From positions 14,066 through 78,065 of the forward strand of contig CAYWRZ010000015.1 of NCBI GenBank assembly GCA_964460845.1: DNA of 64,000 bases, given 5' to 3'. This DNA is from CAYWRZ01 sp964460845 (GTDB lineage: Bacteria > Bacteroidota > Bacteroidia > Flavobacteriales_D > UBA2798). Made by a program: the position numbers and the translations under genes. The notes under the pieces are model-generated. The model made no database searches. It was not told where the DNA came from and saw only the letters and a program-made list of their open reading frames with translations. Positions 25,377 to 34,167 of this stretch are shown in pieces (within the stretch, counting starts at the first letter, position 1; each line of letters starts with the position of its first letter).

Positions 25377-26585
25377 TCATTCCCGGTATTCGATTTCACG
25401 TAGCAAGGCTAAATGGGGTTCATCGTTCTTCCGTATTTCGAGCGTAGTCCAGTTTCCTGCCGCATCGTATTGATAGCGATAGTCAAAACGCAGCAGCTCT
25501 TTTCCGTCGGCCGGATGATATTGCAGGGTATATCCTACCCGATTGTCGTTTTCATCGAACACATACGATTCGGTTTTCAGCGGATACTTCGCCCCCTTTT
25601 TGAATTCGCTTTCTTTGACCAGCCGGTTTTTTTCATCGAATTCTTTTAACATTTGTGCGTTCAGGCTGTCGGCATTATAATGTGAAGACTCCAGCAGGTT
25701 TTTCAACGAATCGCGGCGGTAAACGCTCTTTTCGGTCAGCTTACCGGAAATATAGGTGTGTTTGGCTTCCAGCTCTCCCCATTGATCGTACCATTGGTGC
25801 TGCTCTCTGGTGGTTTTTCTGTTGCCTGTTTTCCCCTTCTCCACCTGCCTCAGCTCACCTTTTTTTCCCTCCTTATACCGGTATTTGAAATGTGCGGATT
25901 TTTTCCCGTTTTCATACCTGATTATTTCCAAATCCCTTCCCTGTTTGTCTTTTTGAACTATACGCTTGTATTTTTTCCCATCGGCTCTTATCGTATGCTC
26001 TTCATACCGATGAAGCAAGGTGTTATTTATTTCTCGTGTTGTAGAATAGTACTCTCCGTTCAAGTATTCTGTCTGCAGCAGTACGGTTTCGTTGTTTTTA
26101 ATTTCCATCTCTGAATGTGATTCAAGTCCTCCTGAATTAAAATAAACGCTACTGTGTATTCTTTCTCCTTCTGCATTGTACACGTGTGTTTCCTGACTAC
26201 ACATGTCCCTTGACATATACAAGGTTCCCAACAAATTACCTTTCGCATCATAGGTTATATTATTCCAGATATACGGCTTCCCATCATAATAATGATAATC
26301 AATACTGAATTTCTCTCTCAGTTGTCCATGGGTATCATATACCGAACTATCGAGCGTGTTTAACCTGCCCATATTATAACTTCTTCCAACGGTCAATTGT
26401 CCGGCGCTGTTATAATAACATTCGGCTACGAGGGTTTTGTCACCTGAACTAATCTCGTATGATTTTATCGCTTGCACACCTACTCCGTTGTTTTCGCGGA
26501 GGTTGTATAAAAAGCTCTGCCCCCTTGCATAAAGCGGCATAGAGAGTAAAGAAAGGAGCAAAACGCTGCATAAAACGTTCTTCAT
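25377..26585 (-). CDS. Secreted YD/MORN-like repeat protein
   Basis: This 402-residue protein has a signal peptide (VLLLSLLSMPLYARGQ) and a body of short beta-hairpin repeats with Tyr, Asp, Gly and Asn at regular positions (SVYDTHGQLREKFSIDYHYY; YRYQYDAAGNWTTLEIR). This is the look of YD/RHS-like or MORN-like repeats in secreted Bacteroidota proteins. There is no toxin-like C-terminal domain. It lies 42 bp downstream of a WG-repeat gene on the same strand and is probably co-transcribed. Function is unknown. Confidence 0.7.
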   Translation of the reverse strand: MKNVLCSVLLLSLLSMPLYARGQSFLYNLRENNGVGVQAIKSYEISSGDKTLVAECYYNSAGQLTVGRSYNMGRLNTLDSSVYDTHGQLREKFSIDYHYYDGKPYIWNNITYDAKGNLLGTLYMSRDMCSQETHVYNAEGERIHSSVYFNSGGLESHSEMEIKNNETVLLQTEYLNGEYYSTTREINNTLLHRYEEHTIRADGKKYKRIVQKDKQGRDLEIIRYENGKKSAHFKYRYKEGKKGELRQVEKGKTGNRKTTREQHQWYDQWGELEAKHTYISGKLTEKSVYRRDSLKNLLESSHYNADSLNAQMLKEFDEKNRLVKESEFKKGAKYPLKTESYVFDENDNRVGYTLQYHPADGKELLRFDYRYQYDAAGNWTTLEIRKNDEPHLALLREIEYRE

Positions 26586-26627
26586 ATTTCCCGATTTATT
26601 TTTTAGCGATTAGAGGCGACCTGATTT

Positions 26628-28319
26628 TTATTTCAAAATCGGATTTCCGTTTTTGTCGAGGTAGAAACTTTTGTTATGCTGTATCACATAAGCGCTACCT
26701 TCTGTAAACCAATAGACCTTTTCGTACTGGAAAGGAATCTTCACTATACCCGATGTACTTACGAAGCCCCATTTCCCTGCATGCTTCACAGCGGCCAGAC
26801 CTTCAGAAAAATACCGAGCGTCTTCGTACACGTTCGAGATGATTTCGGTTCCGGTACTGTCGATAAAGCCCCATTTACCCGCACGCTGCACGGCAGCCAG
26901 CCCTTCGGAGAAACGAGAAGCCTGCTCGTAGCGAAAAGGAATCCGGATTTGACCGGAAATATCAGTGTATCCCCATAATCCGTTTTGATTGACGGCGGCC
27001 AACCCCTGCGAAAAACTGCCCAGTCCCTGATAGATCACCGGAGTCACAATCCGACCTGCGGTATCTATATGCCCATACCTGTCATTGATTTTTACCGAAG
27101 CGATTCCTTCGAAAAAATAATCCACGTAATCGTACTGTACCGGAATAATTTCTTTGCCGGCTTTATTCACCACGCCGAATTTATCGGCAATTCTGACCTT
27201 CGCAAAACCGTTTAGAAAATGATCTGCCTCGTCGTATTTAACCGGAGTAAGCTGCTTGCCGTTCCGATCGTAAAAGCCCCATTTATCCTTATGCCTGACG
27301 TTGACAATACCTTCGTACAAATAATTCGGGATATCAAGTTCGTCATAGATGACCGGAATCACTTCCCGGCCGGAACGATCGATACAACCTGATTTGTCCT
27401 GTAATACTACCGCCAAATCATTTTCAAAGTTTGCGATATACTCGTATTTAAAAGGTGTCAGCAACTTGCCTTTTGTATCCATTACCGCCCATTTGCCCTG
27501 ATATTGCACCCTGGAAAGCCCTTGCAAAAAATTGTGCACCTTCTCATATTGGGGGGCAATCACTTCTTTCCCGTTTTCATTCAGAAAACCCCATTTACCC
27601 TGACGTTTTACGGCAATGAATCCTTCCGAAAAATAAGGGTGATACGCTTCGTACAGGAACCGTGTAAGGTTTTTACCGGTTGTGTCGATAAGACTCCATT
27701 TACCTCCGCGCTTTAACCATCCTCCATAAGCGCTTTCCCAGCTTACCTCTTCGTATTCGACTGGAACGAACGGGAGGCCGGTGTTATCGATCAGCCCCCA
27801 TTTCCCTTCTTGCATCACTTTCGTATATTTTGCATAAAAGCTGTGGACTTGATCGTATTGGGGCGGAATCACCTCTATTCCTGCGGTGTCCACAAATCCC
27901 CATTTGTCTCCGATCTTTACCGCTGCAAACCTCCCGAAAAACTCAGCTACCTGCTGGTACCGGCAGGGAATAATCAGGGTGCCGGTGCGATCAATAAAGC
28001 CCCATTTACCCTCAAGCTGCACGGCCGCACGCCCTTGCTGAAACCGGTGCGCATGCTCATAGATACAGGGAATTACTTCCGTCAGGGACTCATCAAAAAA
28101 TCCGTATTTGGCGTTGGCATTCCGAGCGACTATAAAGCCTTCATAAAAATCATCCACTTCATAAGTCTCTCCCTTATCATTCATTACCAATGTTACGCCT
28201 TTCGGCGAAAGAGGATAAGATTGTTGGGCAGACACGGCGAACGTGATCAGGCACAGTATTGTTGCGAACATTTTTTTCAGCAGCTTGCTTAGCCTTTTGT
28301 GGTATGAGGTTCTATACAT
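26628..28319 (-). CDS. Secreted WG-repeat protein 1
   Basis: This 563-residue protein has a signal peptide (MFATILCLITFAVSAQQ preceded by a basic stretch) and then about 15 WG repeats with a period near 33 residues. The core is of the form GKWGFIDRTG followed by P-x-x-Y-E (examples GKWGLIDNTG, GKWGFIDSTG). WG repeats form a beta structure and are seen in surface or periplasmic proteins of Bacteroidota. Their function is mostly unknown. It is one of three paralogues between 26.6 and 35.8 kb. An internal ATG at 28271 is a possible start but would lose the basic n-region of the signal. Confidence 0.88.
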   Translation of the reverse strand: MYRTSYHKRLSKLLKKMFATILCLITFAVSAQQSYPLSPKGVTLVMNDKGETYEVDDFYEGFIVARNANAKYGFFDESLTEVIPCIYEHAHRFQQGRAAVQLEGKWGFIDRTGTLIIPCRYQQVAEFFGRFAAVKIGDKWGFVDTAGIEVIPPQYDQVHSFYAKYTKVMQEGKWGLIDNTGLPFVPVEYEEVSWESAYGGWLKRGGKWSLIDTTGKNLTRFLYEAYHPYFSEGFIAVKRQGKWGFLNENGKEVIAPQYEKVHNFLQGLSRVQYQGKWAVMDTKGKLLTPFKYEYIANFENDLAVVLQDKSGCIDRSGREVIPVIYDELDIPNYLYEGIVNVRHKDKWGFYDRNGKQLTPVKYDEADHFLNGFAKVRIADKFGVVNKAGKEIIPVQYDYVDYFFEGIASVKINDRYGHIDTAGRIVTPVIYQGLGSFSQGLAAVNQNGLWGYTDISGQIRIPFRYEQASRFSEGLAAVQRAGKWGFIDSTGTEIISNVYEDARYFSEGLAAVKHAGKWGFVSTSGIVKIPFQYEKVYWFTEGSAYVIQHNKSFYLDKNGNPILK

Positions 28320-28407
28320 CTGTCTGTTTTCAGTTTATCGTTTTAACCTATAAGAATAACGGCTGAAAGAGTTCGTCGCATATGGAGAAAAGATTACTTG
28401 TAGCGTA

Positions 28408-30060
28408 TTAAAACGACCATCCGGGACTTATCTTTTTCCCATTTCGATCAATGAAAAACATAAATTCATCGGTGTGACCCACGTCTGTCCGATCGCCCAG
28501 AAAAAAATCGCCGGCTATAGCGAACATGGGCGGAATCACCTCTATGCCTTTTTTATTGATGTAGCCCCATTTGCCGTCGCGCTTTACCGCACATAATTCA
28601 CCGCAAAAGTCCTGTACTGCCTCATACCTAATTGGAATTACAAGCTTACCCTTACTGTCGATAAATCCCCATCTTCCGGCATATCCGACGCCGGCCAGTC
28701 CTTCCCTGAAATCCTGTAGTTCTTCATAACGGAGCCAGGTTATTTTTTGGGTGCGATAGTCGAGCAGGCCCCACTTGCCGTTCAGCCACAATCTCGCCAC
28801 ATTACCGTATATCACCCTCACAGAATCGTACACATCGGGGGTAATTCGTTGGCCTTGATGATCCAAAAGCATCCATTTGCCATCCTGCCGCAGGGCCACT
28901 GCTTTTTCTGAAAATTCTATCTCCTCGCCGTTTAGGGGTATCACTTCTTTTCCGTTGCTGTCGATAAATCCCCATCTACCGGACAGCTTCACCGGAGCTA
29001 TCCCGGAGCTAAATCTTTCTATTTCGTCGTATTTTAGCGGCGTAAGCAATTGCCCGGTTTCGTCGATGAAACCCCATTTCCCCTCGCGGAGAACGCCGGC
29101 ACGATTCTCATAAAAATCGAGTATTTTTTCGTAGAGCGGTGGCAGTACTTCGCGTCCTGTGGTATCAATAAGTCCCCATTTCCCCTCACGCTTTACGGCG
29201 GCAAGTCCCTGATCAAAGCCTTCTCTTTCTCTTCGCGGAAACCAGGCCCCTCTTTCGAAGTAATTGCTGAGCGCTTCATAGATAAAAGGGGTAATCGCTT
29301 TACCGGAACGATCGATATAAGCCCAGTAACCGTCGCGTTTTACAGGCGCAAATCCTTCAGAAAAAGAGTAGGCATTTTCATACGTCGGCGGAATCACCTC
29401 TTCTCCTTTCGGGTTAATAAAGCCGTAACGGGATTTCAGCTTTACAAGAGCAAGCCCCTCTTCAGAAAAGGAATTAACTCCTTCATACGACAAGGAGGCT
29501 ATTTTCTCTCCTTTTAACCCGATAATCTGCGTATAGCTGCCTTGCCTGACCACTGCGATTCCATATTCAGGATACACGTCCGGATACGTATCGTACAAAA
29601 ACGGAATAAGTGTTGCGCCGGTATTGACGTGAATCGCTCCCCATTTCCCTTCCTTTTGTGCCAGTAGCATTTCGCGGTACATAAACAGCGGCTGCAACGC
29701 TTCGTATTCAAAAGGGATAATTAGTTTTCCGGAACGATCAAGGCAACCCCATTTCCCCTGGCTGTTAAGAAACGCGATGCGATCTTCTGCAAGCCTGAAT
29801 GCTTCTTCGTACAGGAAGTCGATCACCTTTTTCCCGGAGGCGTCGATAGCGCCCCATTTCCCGTTATAGCTTACCTCTGCTACTCCTTTCTGAAAAAAAT
29901 CAAGCACTTCGTAAACAGGCGCTATTTTTTGTTTCCCCTTCGAGTCTTTGTAGCCCCATTTCCCGTTTGTAGCCTGAAAAGGAATATAAACTTGTGAAAA
30001 ACCCACCGCAGAAGCGAGAAACAACATAAAGAAGCACAACAGTCGCTTGTGTATTTGCAT
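28408..30060 (-). CDS. Secreted WG-repeat protein 2
   Basis: This 550-residue paralogue of the previous gene has a signal peptide (LLCFFMLFLASAVGFSQ) and about 15 WG repeats (GKWGYKDSKG, GKWGAIDASG, GKWGFIDETG, GRWGFIDSKG). The start at 30060 gives a normal signal. The longer frame from 30102 adds an unlikely N-terminus. One repeat (SYTQIIGLKG) has lost the WG pair, and one region near residues 245-270 (FERGAWFPRREREGFDQ) carries an insertion. It probably lies in an operon with WG protein 1, 88 bp away. Confidence 0.88.
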   Translation of the reverse strand: MQIHKRLLCFFMLFLASAVGFSQVYIPFQATNGKWGYKDSKGKQKIAPVYEVLDFFQKGVAEVSYNGKWGAIDASGKKVIDFLYEEAFRLAEDRIAFLNSQGKWGCLDRSGKLIIPFEYEALQPLFMYREMLLAQKEGKWGAIHVNTGATLIPFLYDTYPDVYPEYGIAVVRQGSYTQIIGLKGEKIASLSYEGVNSFSEEGLALVKLKSRYGFINPKGEEVIPPTYENAYSFSEGFAPVKRDGYWAYIDRSGKAITPFIYEALSNYFERGAWFPRREREGFDQGLAAVKREGKWGLIDTTGREVLPPLYEKILDFYENRAGVLREGKWGFIDETGQLLTPLKYDEIERFSSGIAPVKLSGRWGFIDSNGKEVIPLNGEEIEFSEKAVALRQDGKWMLLDHQGQRITPDVYDSVRVIYGNVARLWLNGKWGLLDYRTQKITWLRYEELQDFREGLAGVGYAGRWGFIDSKGKLVIPIRYEAVQDFCGELCAVKRDGKWGYINKKGIEVIPPMFAIAGDFFLGDRTDVGHTDEFMFFIDRNGKKISPGWSF

Positions 30061-30542
30061 ATATTCTTTTTTACTTGAATGAGGGCCGGTCAACCTTGCC
30101 ACAGGCCGAATTGGTATTTAAAATGTCGATTATCGTGTAAATGATTCCGAGGGATGATTTTTTGTGCCGATGAACGGTCGGGAAGCTGAAAAACATCCTC
30201 GTATTCAGGGCTGTGAAAGGTCGAGCTAATCTTCATTTTTTCCAAATACAAAATAGCGTGATTATTAAACTTCGTTCTATCAAAATCTAAGCCATTTTTC
30301 TCTCATTCTTACATTTCGAACAAGACTATTCAGGGCATTTTAATTGGCCTTTTACAAAAAGAAAAGGAGAGAAAAGCACAATTAAAACGCTGTTTATCAA
30401 AACACATACAACACTTTCAGAATTTATAAAAAAAGATGTCAAGCTGCACAAGGGGAAAAAGGAAATTTTATGTACCTGAAGATCCCGGTTAAATAGCGGC
30501 TTGCGTATCGCGTATTTTTGAATCGGTTTTACAGCGAATGCG
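30061..30542. other. AT-rich non-coding stretch at the left edge of the ATPase/recombinase module
   Basis: This 482-bp interval between a minus-strand WG gene and the plus-strand ATPase gene holds no credible gene. It is richer in A and T than its surroundings. I see only the TAnnTTTG box at 30513-30520. No terminal inverted repeats or matching direct repeats with the right side (34051-34154) were found by eye. Confidence 0.5.
30513..30520 (+). promoter_or_regulatory. TAnnTTTG -7 box of the ATPase/recombinase module
   Basis: TATTTTTG lies 22 bp before the ATG at 30543. It is the likely single promoter for the three-gene run. Confidence 0.45.
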
Positions 30543-32135
30543 ATGTTATTTTCCGTTTCTGACATACTGCTACCCACGCAATGGGTATTTAGCTCCGGGA
30601 TGTTGCAATTCACCCTGCTGGGCGGCTTGCGTAGCGAAAGTCCCGACAGGCTGCGTGTCACCCTGAAGATCGAGTGCCTCAAAAACGGTAGTCGGGTATC
30701 GCCTGTGCTGACAGAGGGAATGCAGGGGCTGGCCTTACGACAGAACCTCGATCTCTATAACGATGCACAGTTTGAAAAGCTGGTACGTAAAACCGCCGAA
30801 CGTTTTACAGTAGGGATAAGCCAGGTAGGACAAGCCCTTTCGGATCTTACCTCGGAGCTGGAAGTGATTCGTTTTAAAGAAATGGAATTACGGCAAAAAG
30901 AACAAAAAGAAGAGACCGGTATGCCGGAAGCAGAAAAGAGAGAAGCCTTAGAATTTCTTTGTCGGCCTGACTTGCTCGCACTGACCAACGCGTACATTGG
31001 TCGCAGTGGAGTTATCGGCGAAGAACAGAATCGCCTGCTGATGTTTTTAGTATTTACCAGCCGCAAAACCGCCTCTCCTTTGCATATTATAAGCTTCGGC
31101 AGCAGCGGTTCGGGTAAAACACACCTTCAGGAAAAAGTGGCCGAGCTGATTCCTCCCGAAGACAAAATCGAAATGACGGCATTGAGCGGAAATGCGTTTT
31201 ATTATTTTGACCGGGAAGCGTTGGGGCATAAGCTGTTGCTCATTGAGGATCTCGACGGGGCGATGGACGCGCTATACCCCATGCGTGAGCTGCAAAGCAA
31301 GCAGAAGCTCAGTAAAACCGTATCGCTGAAAGATCGACAGGGCAATCTGCGCACCGTGCACCTGGAGGTGAGCGGACCGGTATGTGTCGCGGGCTGTACC
31401 ACCAAAGACCGTATCTATGAAGACAATGCCAACCGTTCGTTTTTGCTGTACCTCGACGAAAGTGAAGCGCAGGACCAACGCATTATGGAATACCAACGCA
31501 AGAAAAGCGCGGGGCGCATCGATACGCTCGGAGAAGCACGTCTCAAAAAGCTACTGCAGAATGCCCAGCGCCTGCTTCGCCCGGTAGAGGTCCGGAATCC
31601 TTATGCCGAACACCTGCTGCTTCCGAAAGAAGTGTTCAAACCCCGCCGTACCAATGCGCATTACATGGCTTTTATCGAAGCCGTTACCTTTTACCGACAA
31701 TACCAGCGGGTGCCGAAAGAAGATCCGGAAAGGAGAATTCAGTACATCGAAACCACGCCCGAAGATATCGAAGAGGCCAATCTACTGATGAAAGAACTGC
31801 TGCTGCGCAAATCGGATGAGCTGAGCGGACGATGCCGGCAGTTTTTGGAAAAAATAAAAAAATACCTGCACGAAAACGGAACTCTCTGTTTCTCTAATAC
31901 CGAAATAAGACAGGCACTGCGTGAAAATGCCAGCAACCAAAAACGCTATATGCTGGAACTGCAGGAATACGGCTATGTCAAGAAGAGGGAAGGTAATCGT
32001 AAACAAGGCTTCGTGTACGAACTGACCCGTCCGGAAGACTATGGCAATTTGGAAAAAAGTGTACAACACGTATTGGATGAAACACTCCTGAAAGTAAAAT
32101 CGATCGCCCGAAACCTATCCACTGCTACACCCTGA
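30543..32135 (+). CDS. Mobile-element-type ATPase with C-terminal winged-helix-like segment
   Basis: This 530-residue protein is not a member of a named family I can assign with certainty. The middle holds a P-loop (SFGSSGSGKTHLQEKVAEL, around residues 185-200) and a Walker B-like LLLIEDLDGA. It is followed by GPVCVAGCTT and NRSFLLYLDE, the layout of AAA+ helicase-like ATPases. The last 120 residues include a winged-helix-like segment (NTEIRQALRENASNQKRYML; LQEYGYVKKREGNRKQG). The N-terminal 130 residues are helical, with no zinc finger or TOPRIM. It resembles the ATPase part of primase-helicase-like proteins on Bacteroidota mobile elements, but this is inference. It is followed after 5 bp by a tyrosine recombinase. 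Confidence 0.72.
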   Translation: MLFSVSDILLPTQWVFSSGMLQFTLLGGLRSESPDRLRVTLKIECLKNGSRVSPVLTEGMQGLALRQNLDLYNDAQFEKLVRKTAERFTVGISQVGQALSDLTSELEVIRFKEMELRQKEQKEETGMPEAEKREALEFLCRPDLLALTNAYIGRSGVIGEEQNRLLMFLVFTSRKTASPLHIISFGSSGSGKTHLQEKVAELIPPEDKIEMTALSGNAFYYFDREALGHKLLLIEDLDGAMDALYPMRELQSKQKLSKTVSLKDRQGNLRTVHLEVSGPVCVAGCTTKDRIYEDNANRSFLLYLDESEAQDQRIMEYQRKKSAGRIDTLGEARLKKLLQNAQRLLRPVEVRNPYAEHLLLPKEVFKPRRTNAHYMAFIEAVTFYRQYQRVPKEDPERRIQYIETTPEDIEEANLLMKELLLRKSDELSGRCRQFLEKIKKYLHENGTLCFSNTEIRQALRENASNQKRYMLELQEYGYVKKREGNRKQGFVYELTRPEDYGNLEKSVQHVLDETLLKVKSIARNLSTATP

Positions 32136-32140
32136 AAAAT

Positions 32141-33133
32141 ATGCCTCACTCTCCCTATCATACAGCCTTGCTTCAAGAGGAGTTTTCCACATGGGCAACC
32201 GCATTGGGCTATTCCGAAAAAACAAAAAAATCGCTGCTTGCACATGTGCAGGAATTTTTGCGCTATACCGAGCAATCGGGCATACAGGATCTCCGGCAGT
32301 TGACACCCCAGCATCTGATCCGTTTTTTCCAGCATCTCGAAACCCGTCCGCACCGGCGCCACGGCGGCGGATTAGCGCAGGCCACACTCAACAAAACGAT
32401 CTCTTCCCTCTCCCGTTTCCTCGACTTTCTGGCCGGACAAGGCTATTGCAGGCTTCAGCTTCCGATCCGCCAACAGAAAGCAGAATCGCCCGAACGCCAA
32501 ATCTTATCGCAGCAGGAAATACAGGCGCTCTACGCCGCCTCTTTCGGGCAGGAATGCAATCCCGCGGTGGCACAGCGCGACAGAGTGATACTGGCCGTGT
32601 ATTACGGTTGCGGGTTAAGGCGCGAAGAAGGCATACAGCTCAACGTAGATGAAGTGGACACCGAGCGCGCCTGCCTTTTTGTACGCTGTCCGAAAAATCG
32701 CAGGCAAAGGCGGGTTCCCATTGCGCGCAAGCACTTAGAAGACATTCGCACTTACCTGAGCGAAGGCCGGCAATGGTTCCTTCAGGACCATGCACAAAGG
32801 GCTTACTACCATAAGCCGCGTCTGAAAAAGAAAGCCAACACCCTACAGGAAGGCGAAGCGTTTTTCCTAAGCAGCCGGGGTGGAAGAATGAAATACGGAT
32901 TTTCGCACCGCCTTTTGACACTTGCCCGAAGAGCAGGGATACGTGAAGATTTTAGCCTTCACTCGCTGCGGCACAGCATCGCCACACACCTGCTCGAAAA
33001 CGGCGTATCGCTCGAAAACATTGCTCTTTTTTTAGGGCATTCGAGTCTGGCTTCGACACAGGTTTATACGCACCTATCTACTTCTGTACCCACGCCGCAT
33101 TCTTCATTTTATTCCTCCACGGACCTATTATGA
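32141..33133 (+). CDS. Tyrosine recombinase, catalytically complete
   Basis: This 330-residue XerC/D-like protein has an N-terminal SAM-like core-binding domain and a C-terminal catalytic domain. The whole catalytic set is visible: Arg160 in YYGCGLRREEG, a candidate Lys in the beta-hairpin KNRRQRRVPI, His274 and Arg277 in HSLRHSIATHLL, His300 in LGHSS, and the nucleophile Tyr309 in TQVYTHL. It should cut and rejoin DNA through a 3'-phosphotyrosine. It is not assigned as chromosomal XerC or XerD because of its neighbours: it lies between an ATPase and a second, degenerate recombinase, overlapping the latter by 4 bp. Confidence 0.88.
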   Translation: MPHSPYHTALLQEEFSTWATALGYSEKTKKSLLAHVQEFLRYTEQSGIQDLRQLTPQHLIRFFQHLETRPHRRHGGGLAQATLNKTISSLSRFLDFLAGQGYCRLQLPIRQQKAESPERQILSQQEIQALYAASFGQECNPAVAQRDRVILAVYYGCGLRREEGIQLNVDEVDTERACLFVRCPKNRRQRRVPIARKHLEDIRTYLSEGRQWFLQDHAQRAYYHKPRLKKKANTLQEGEAFFLSSRGGRMKYGFSHRLLTLARRAGIREDFSLHSLRHSIATHLLENGVSLENIALFLGHSSLASTQVYTHLSTSVPTPHSSFYSSTDLL

Positions 33134-34050
33134 ACCGCATTTCCTCACTGTCCGAAACGTACTCCCATTACCTGTCGCGTAAAAAAATGGGCGAAAGCAC
33201 CATCCGGGAACATCTCGCCTGTGTGAAGCGTTTTAGCCGTTGGCTGCGGCAAACCGACAATCGTACTTCGCGAAAAGCAAGCCACAAAGACCTGTACAGG
33301 TACCTCTGCTTTTTACGTGAAAAAAAAGTAGGTACAGCGGCACTGCATAACTACCTGTGCAGCCTGCGGTATTATTTTGCTTTTCTGCACGAAAACGGTT
33401 TTCGTAAAGACAATCCCGCTTCGGGGCTGAAGCTTGAACCGCGTCCGCAGCCCTTAGAGAAAAAGCTGCTTTCGCTTAGCCAGTTGGAAATTCTGTACCA
33501 GCGTCATGCGGAGCTTTTTGCGCATAAAACGTGTAGAGACTCCACGATTCATGCACACCTCCGCAATACCTGCATGCTCAGCTTTCTTATTTTTCAGGCC
33601 GGGCAAGTCACCGAGCTCAAAGTATTGCAAACCGGGCACCTCAACCTGCCACAGGGAAAAGTACAGCTTCCCGCTACCAGTCGCGGCGAAGCACGAGAAT
33701 TACCCCTGCACCCGATGCAGGTTATTCACCTGCACGAATACCTCCGGCAAGTTCGCCCCTGCCTGCTATCCAAACACAAAGCGAAATACGCCGAAGAAGA
33801 AATTCTTTTCCCCGGACAGCTCAACCAATTGATCCAGCAACTGTGCAAACGCCTCCGCATTTTATGCCCGGAACTTCGGAACCTCTCTCAACTTAGGAAC
33901 AGCATCGCGGTAGAATGGCTCCGTACCGCTCACAAAAGAGAAGTGCAATACCGACTCGGATTCAGAAGCATTCAAAGCCTCGAACGCTACGAGCGACAGA
34001 ATGTATCCGGGTTAACGGATCTCCTAAGCCGGGCGCATCCTTTCGGATGA
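33130..34050 (+). CDS. Degenerate tyrosine-recombinase-like protein
   Basis: This 306-residue protein keeps the recombinase fold. The core-binding start is ETYSHYLSRKKMGESTIREH, and the catalytic-domain layout is preserved. Three of the key residues are changed. The first Arg is Val160 in FQAGQVTELK, the HxxR His is Ser253 in LSQLRNSIAVEWL, and the LGH His is Phe278 in LGFRS. Arg256 and a Tyr at 287 (LERYERQ) remain. It overlaps the complete recombinase by 4 bp (ATGA), so the two are made together. A non-cutting partner or architectural subunit is the natural guess. Loss of function by decay is less likely, because the frame is intact and coupled. Confidence 0.8.
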   Translation: MNRISSLSETYSHYLSRKKMGESTIREHLACVKRFSRWLRQTDNRTSRKASHKDLYRYLCFLREKKVGTAALHNYLCSLRYYFAFLHENGFRKDNPASGLKLEPRPQPLEKKLLSLSQLEILYQRHAELFAHKTCRDSTIHAHLRNTCMLSFLIFQAGQVTELKVLQTGHLNLPQGKVQLPATSRGEARELPLHPMQVIHLHEYLRQVRPCLLSKHKAKYAEEEILFPGQLNQLIQQLCKRLRILCPELRNLSQLRNSIAVEWLRTAHKREVQYRLGFRSIQSLERYERQNVSGLTDLLSRAHPFG

Positions 34051-34119
34051 GCTTACCCTGATAGAGAAAAAGTTACCTCTTATTGAAAAGGAAATCTCAT
34101 TTCGAGTAAAAACCGCAGC

Positions 34120-34167
34120 GAGCACATAAGCCTCTATAAAGCGTGCTCAGTTTTTCAGTCTTTATAG
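34120..34167. repeat. Inverted repeats at the right edge of the recombinase module
   Basis: Two interleaved inverted repeats lie between the recombinase stop and the third WG gene. GAGCAC (34120-34125) pairs with GTGCTC (34143-34148). CTATAAAG (34134-34141) pairs with CTTTATAG (34160-34167), with an 18-bp spacer. They could be a weak bidirectional terminator or a recombinase-binding site. No copy was found on the left side. Confidence 0.3.

Noticed and set aside
32141..33133. Chromosomal XerC or XerD
   Set aside because: The pattern is XerC/D-like, but the gene is coupled to an ATPase and a degenerate paralogue inside accessory DNA.
30061..34154. Defined left and right ends (att sites or terminal repeats) of the recombinase module
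   Set aside because: Comparison by eye found no matching direct or inverted repeats on both sides; only a right-side inverted repeat is seen.
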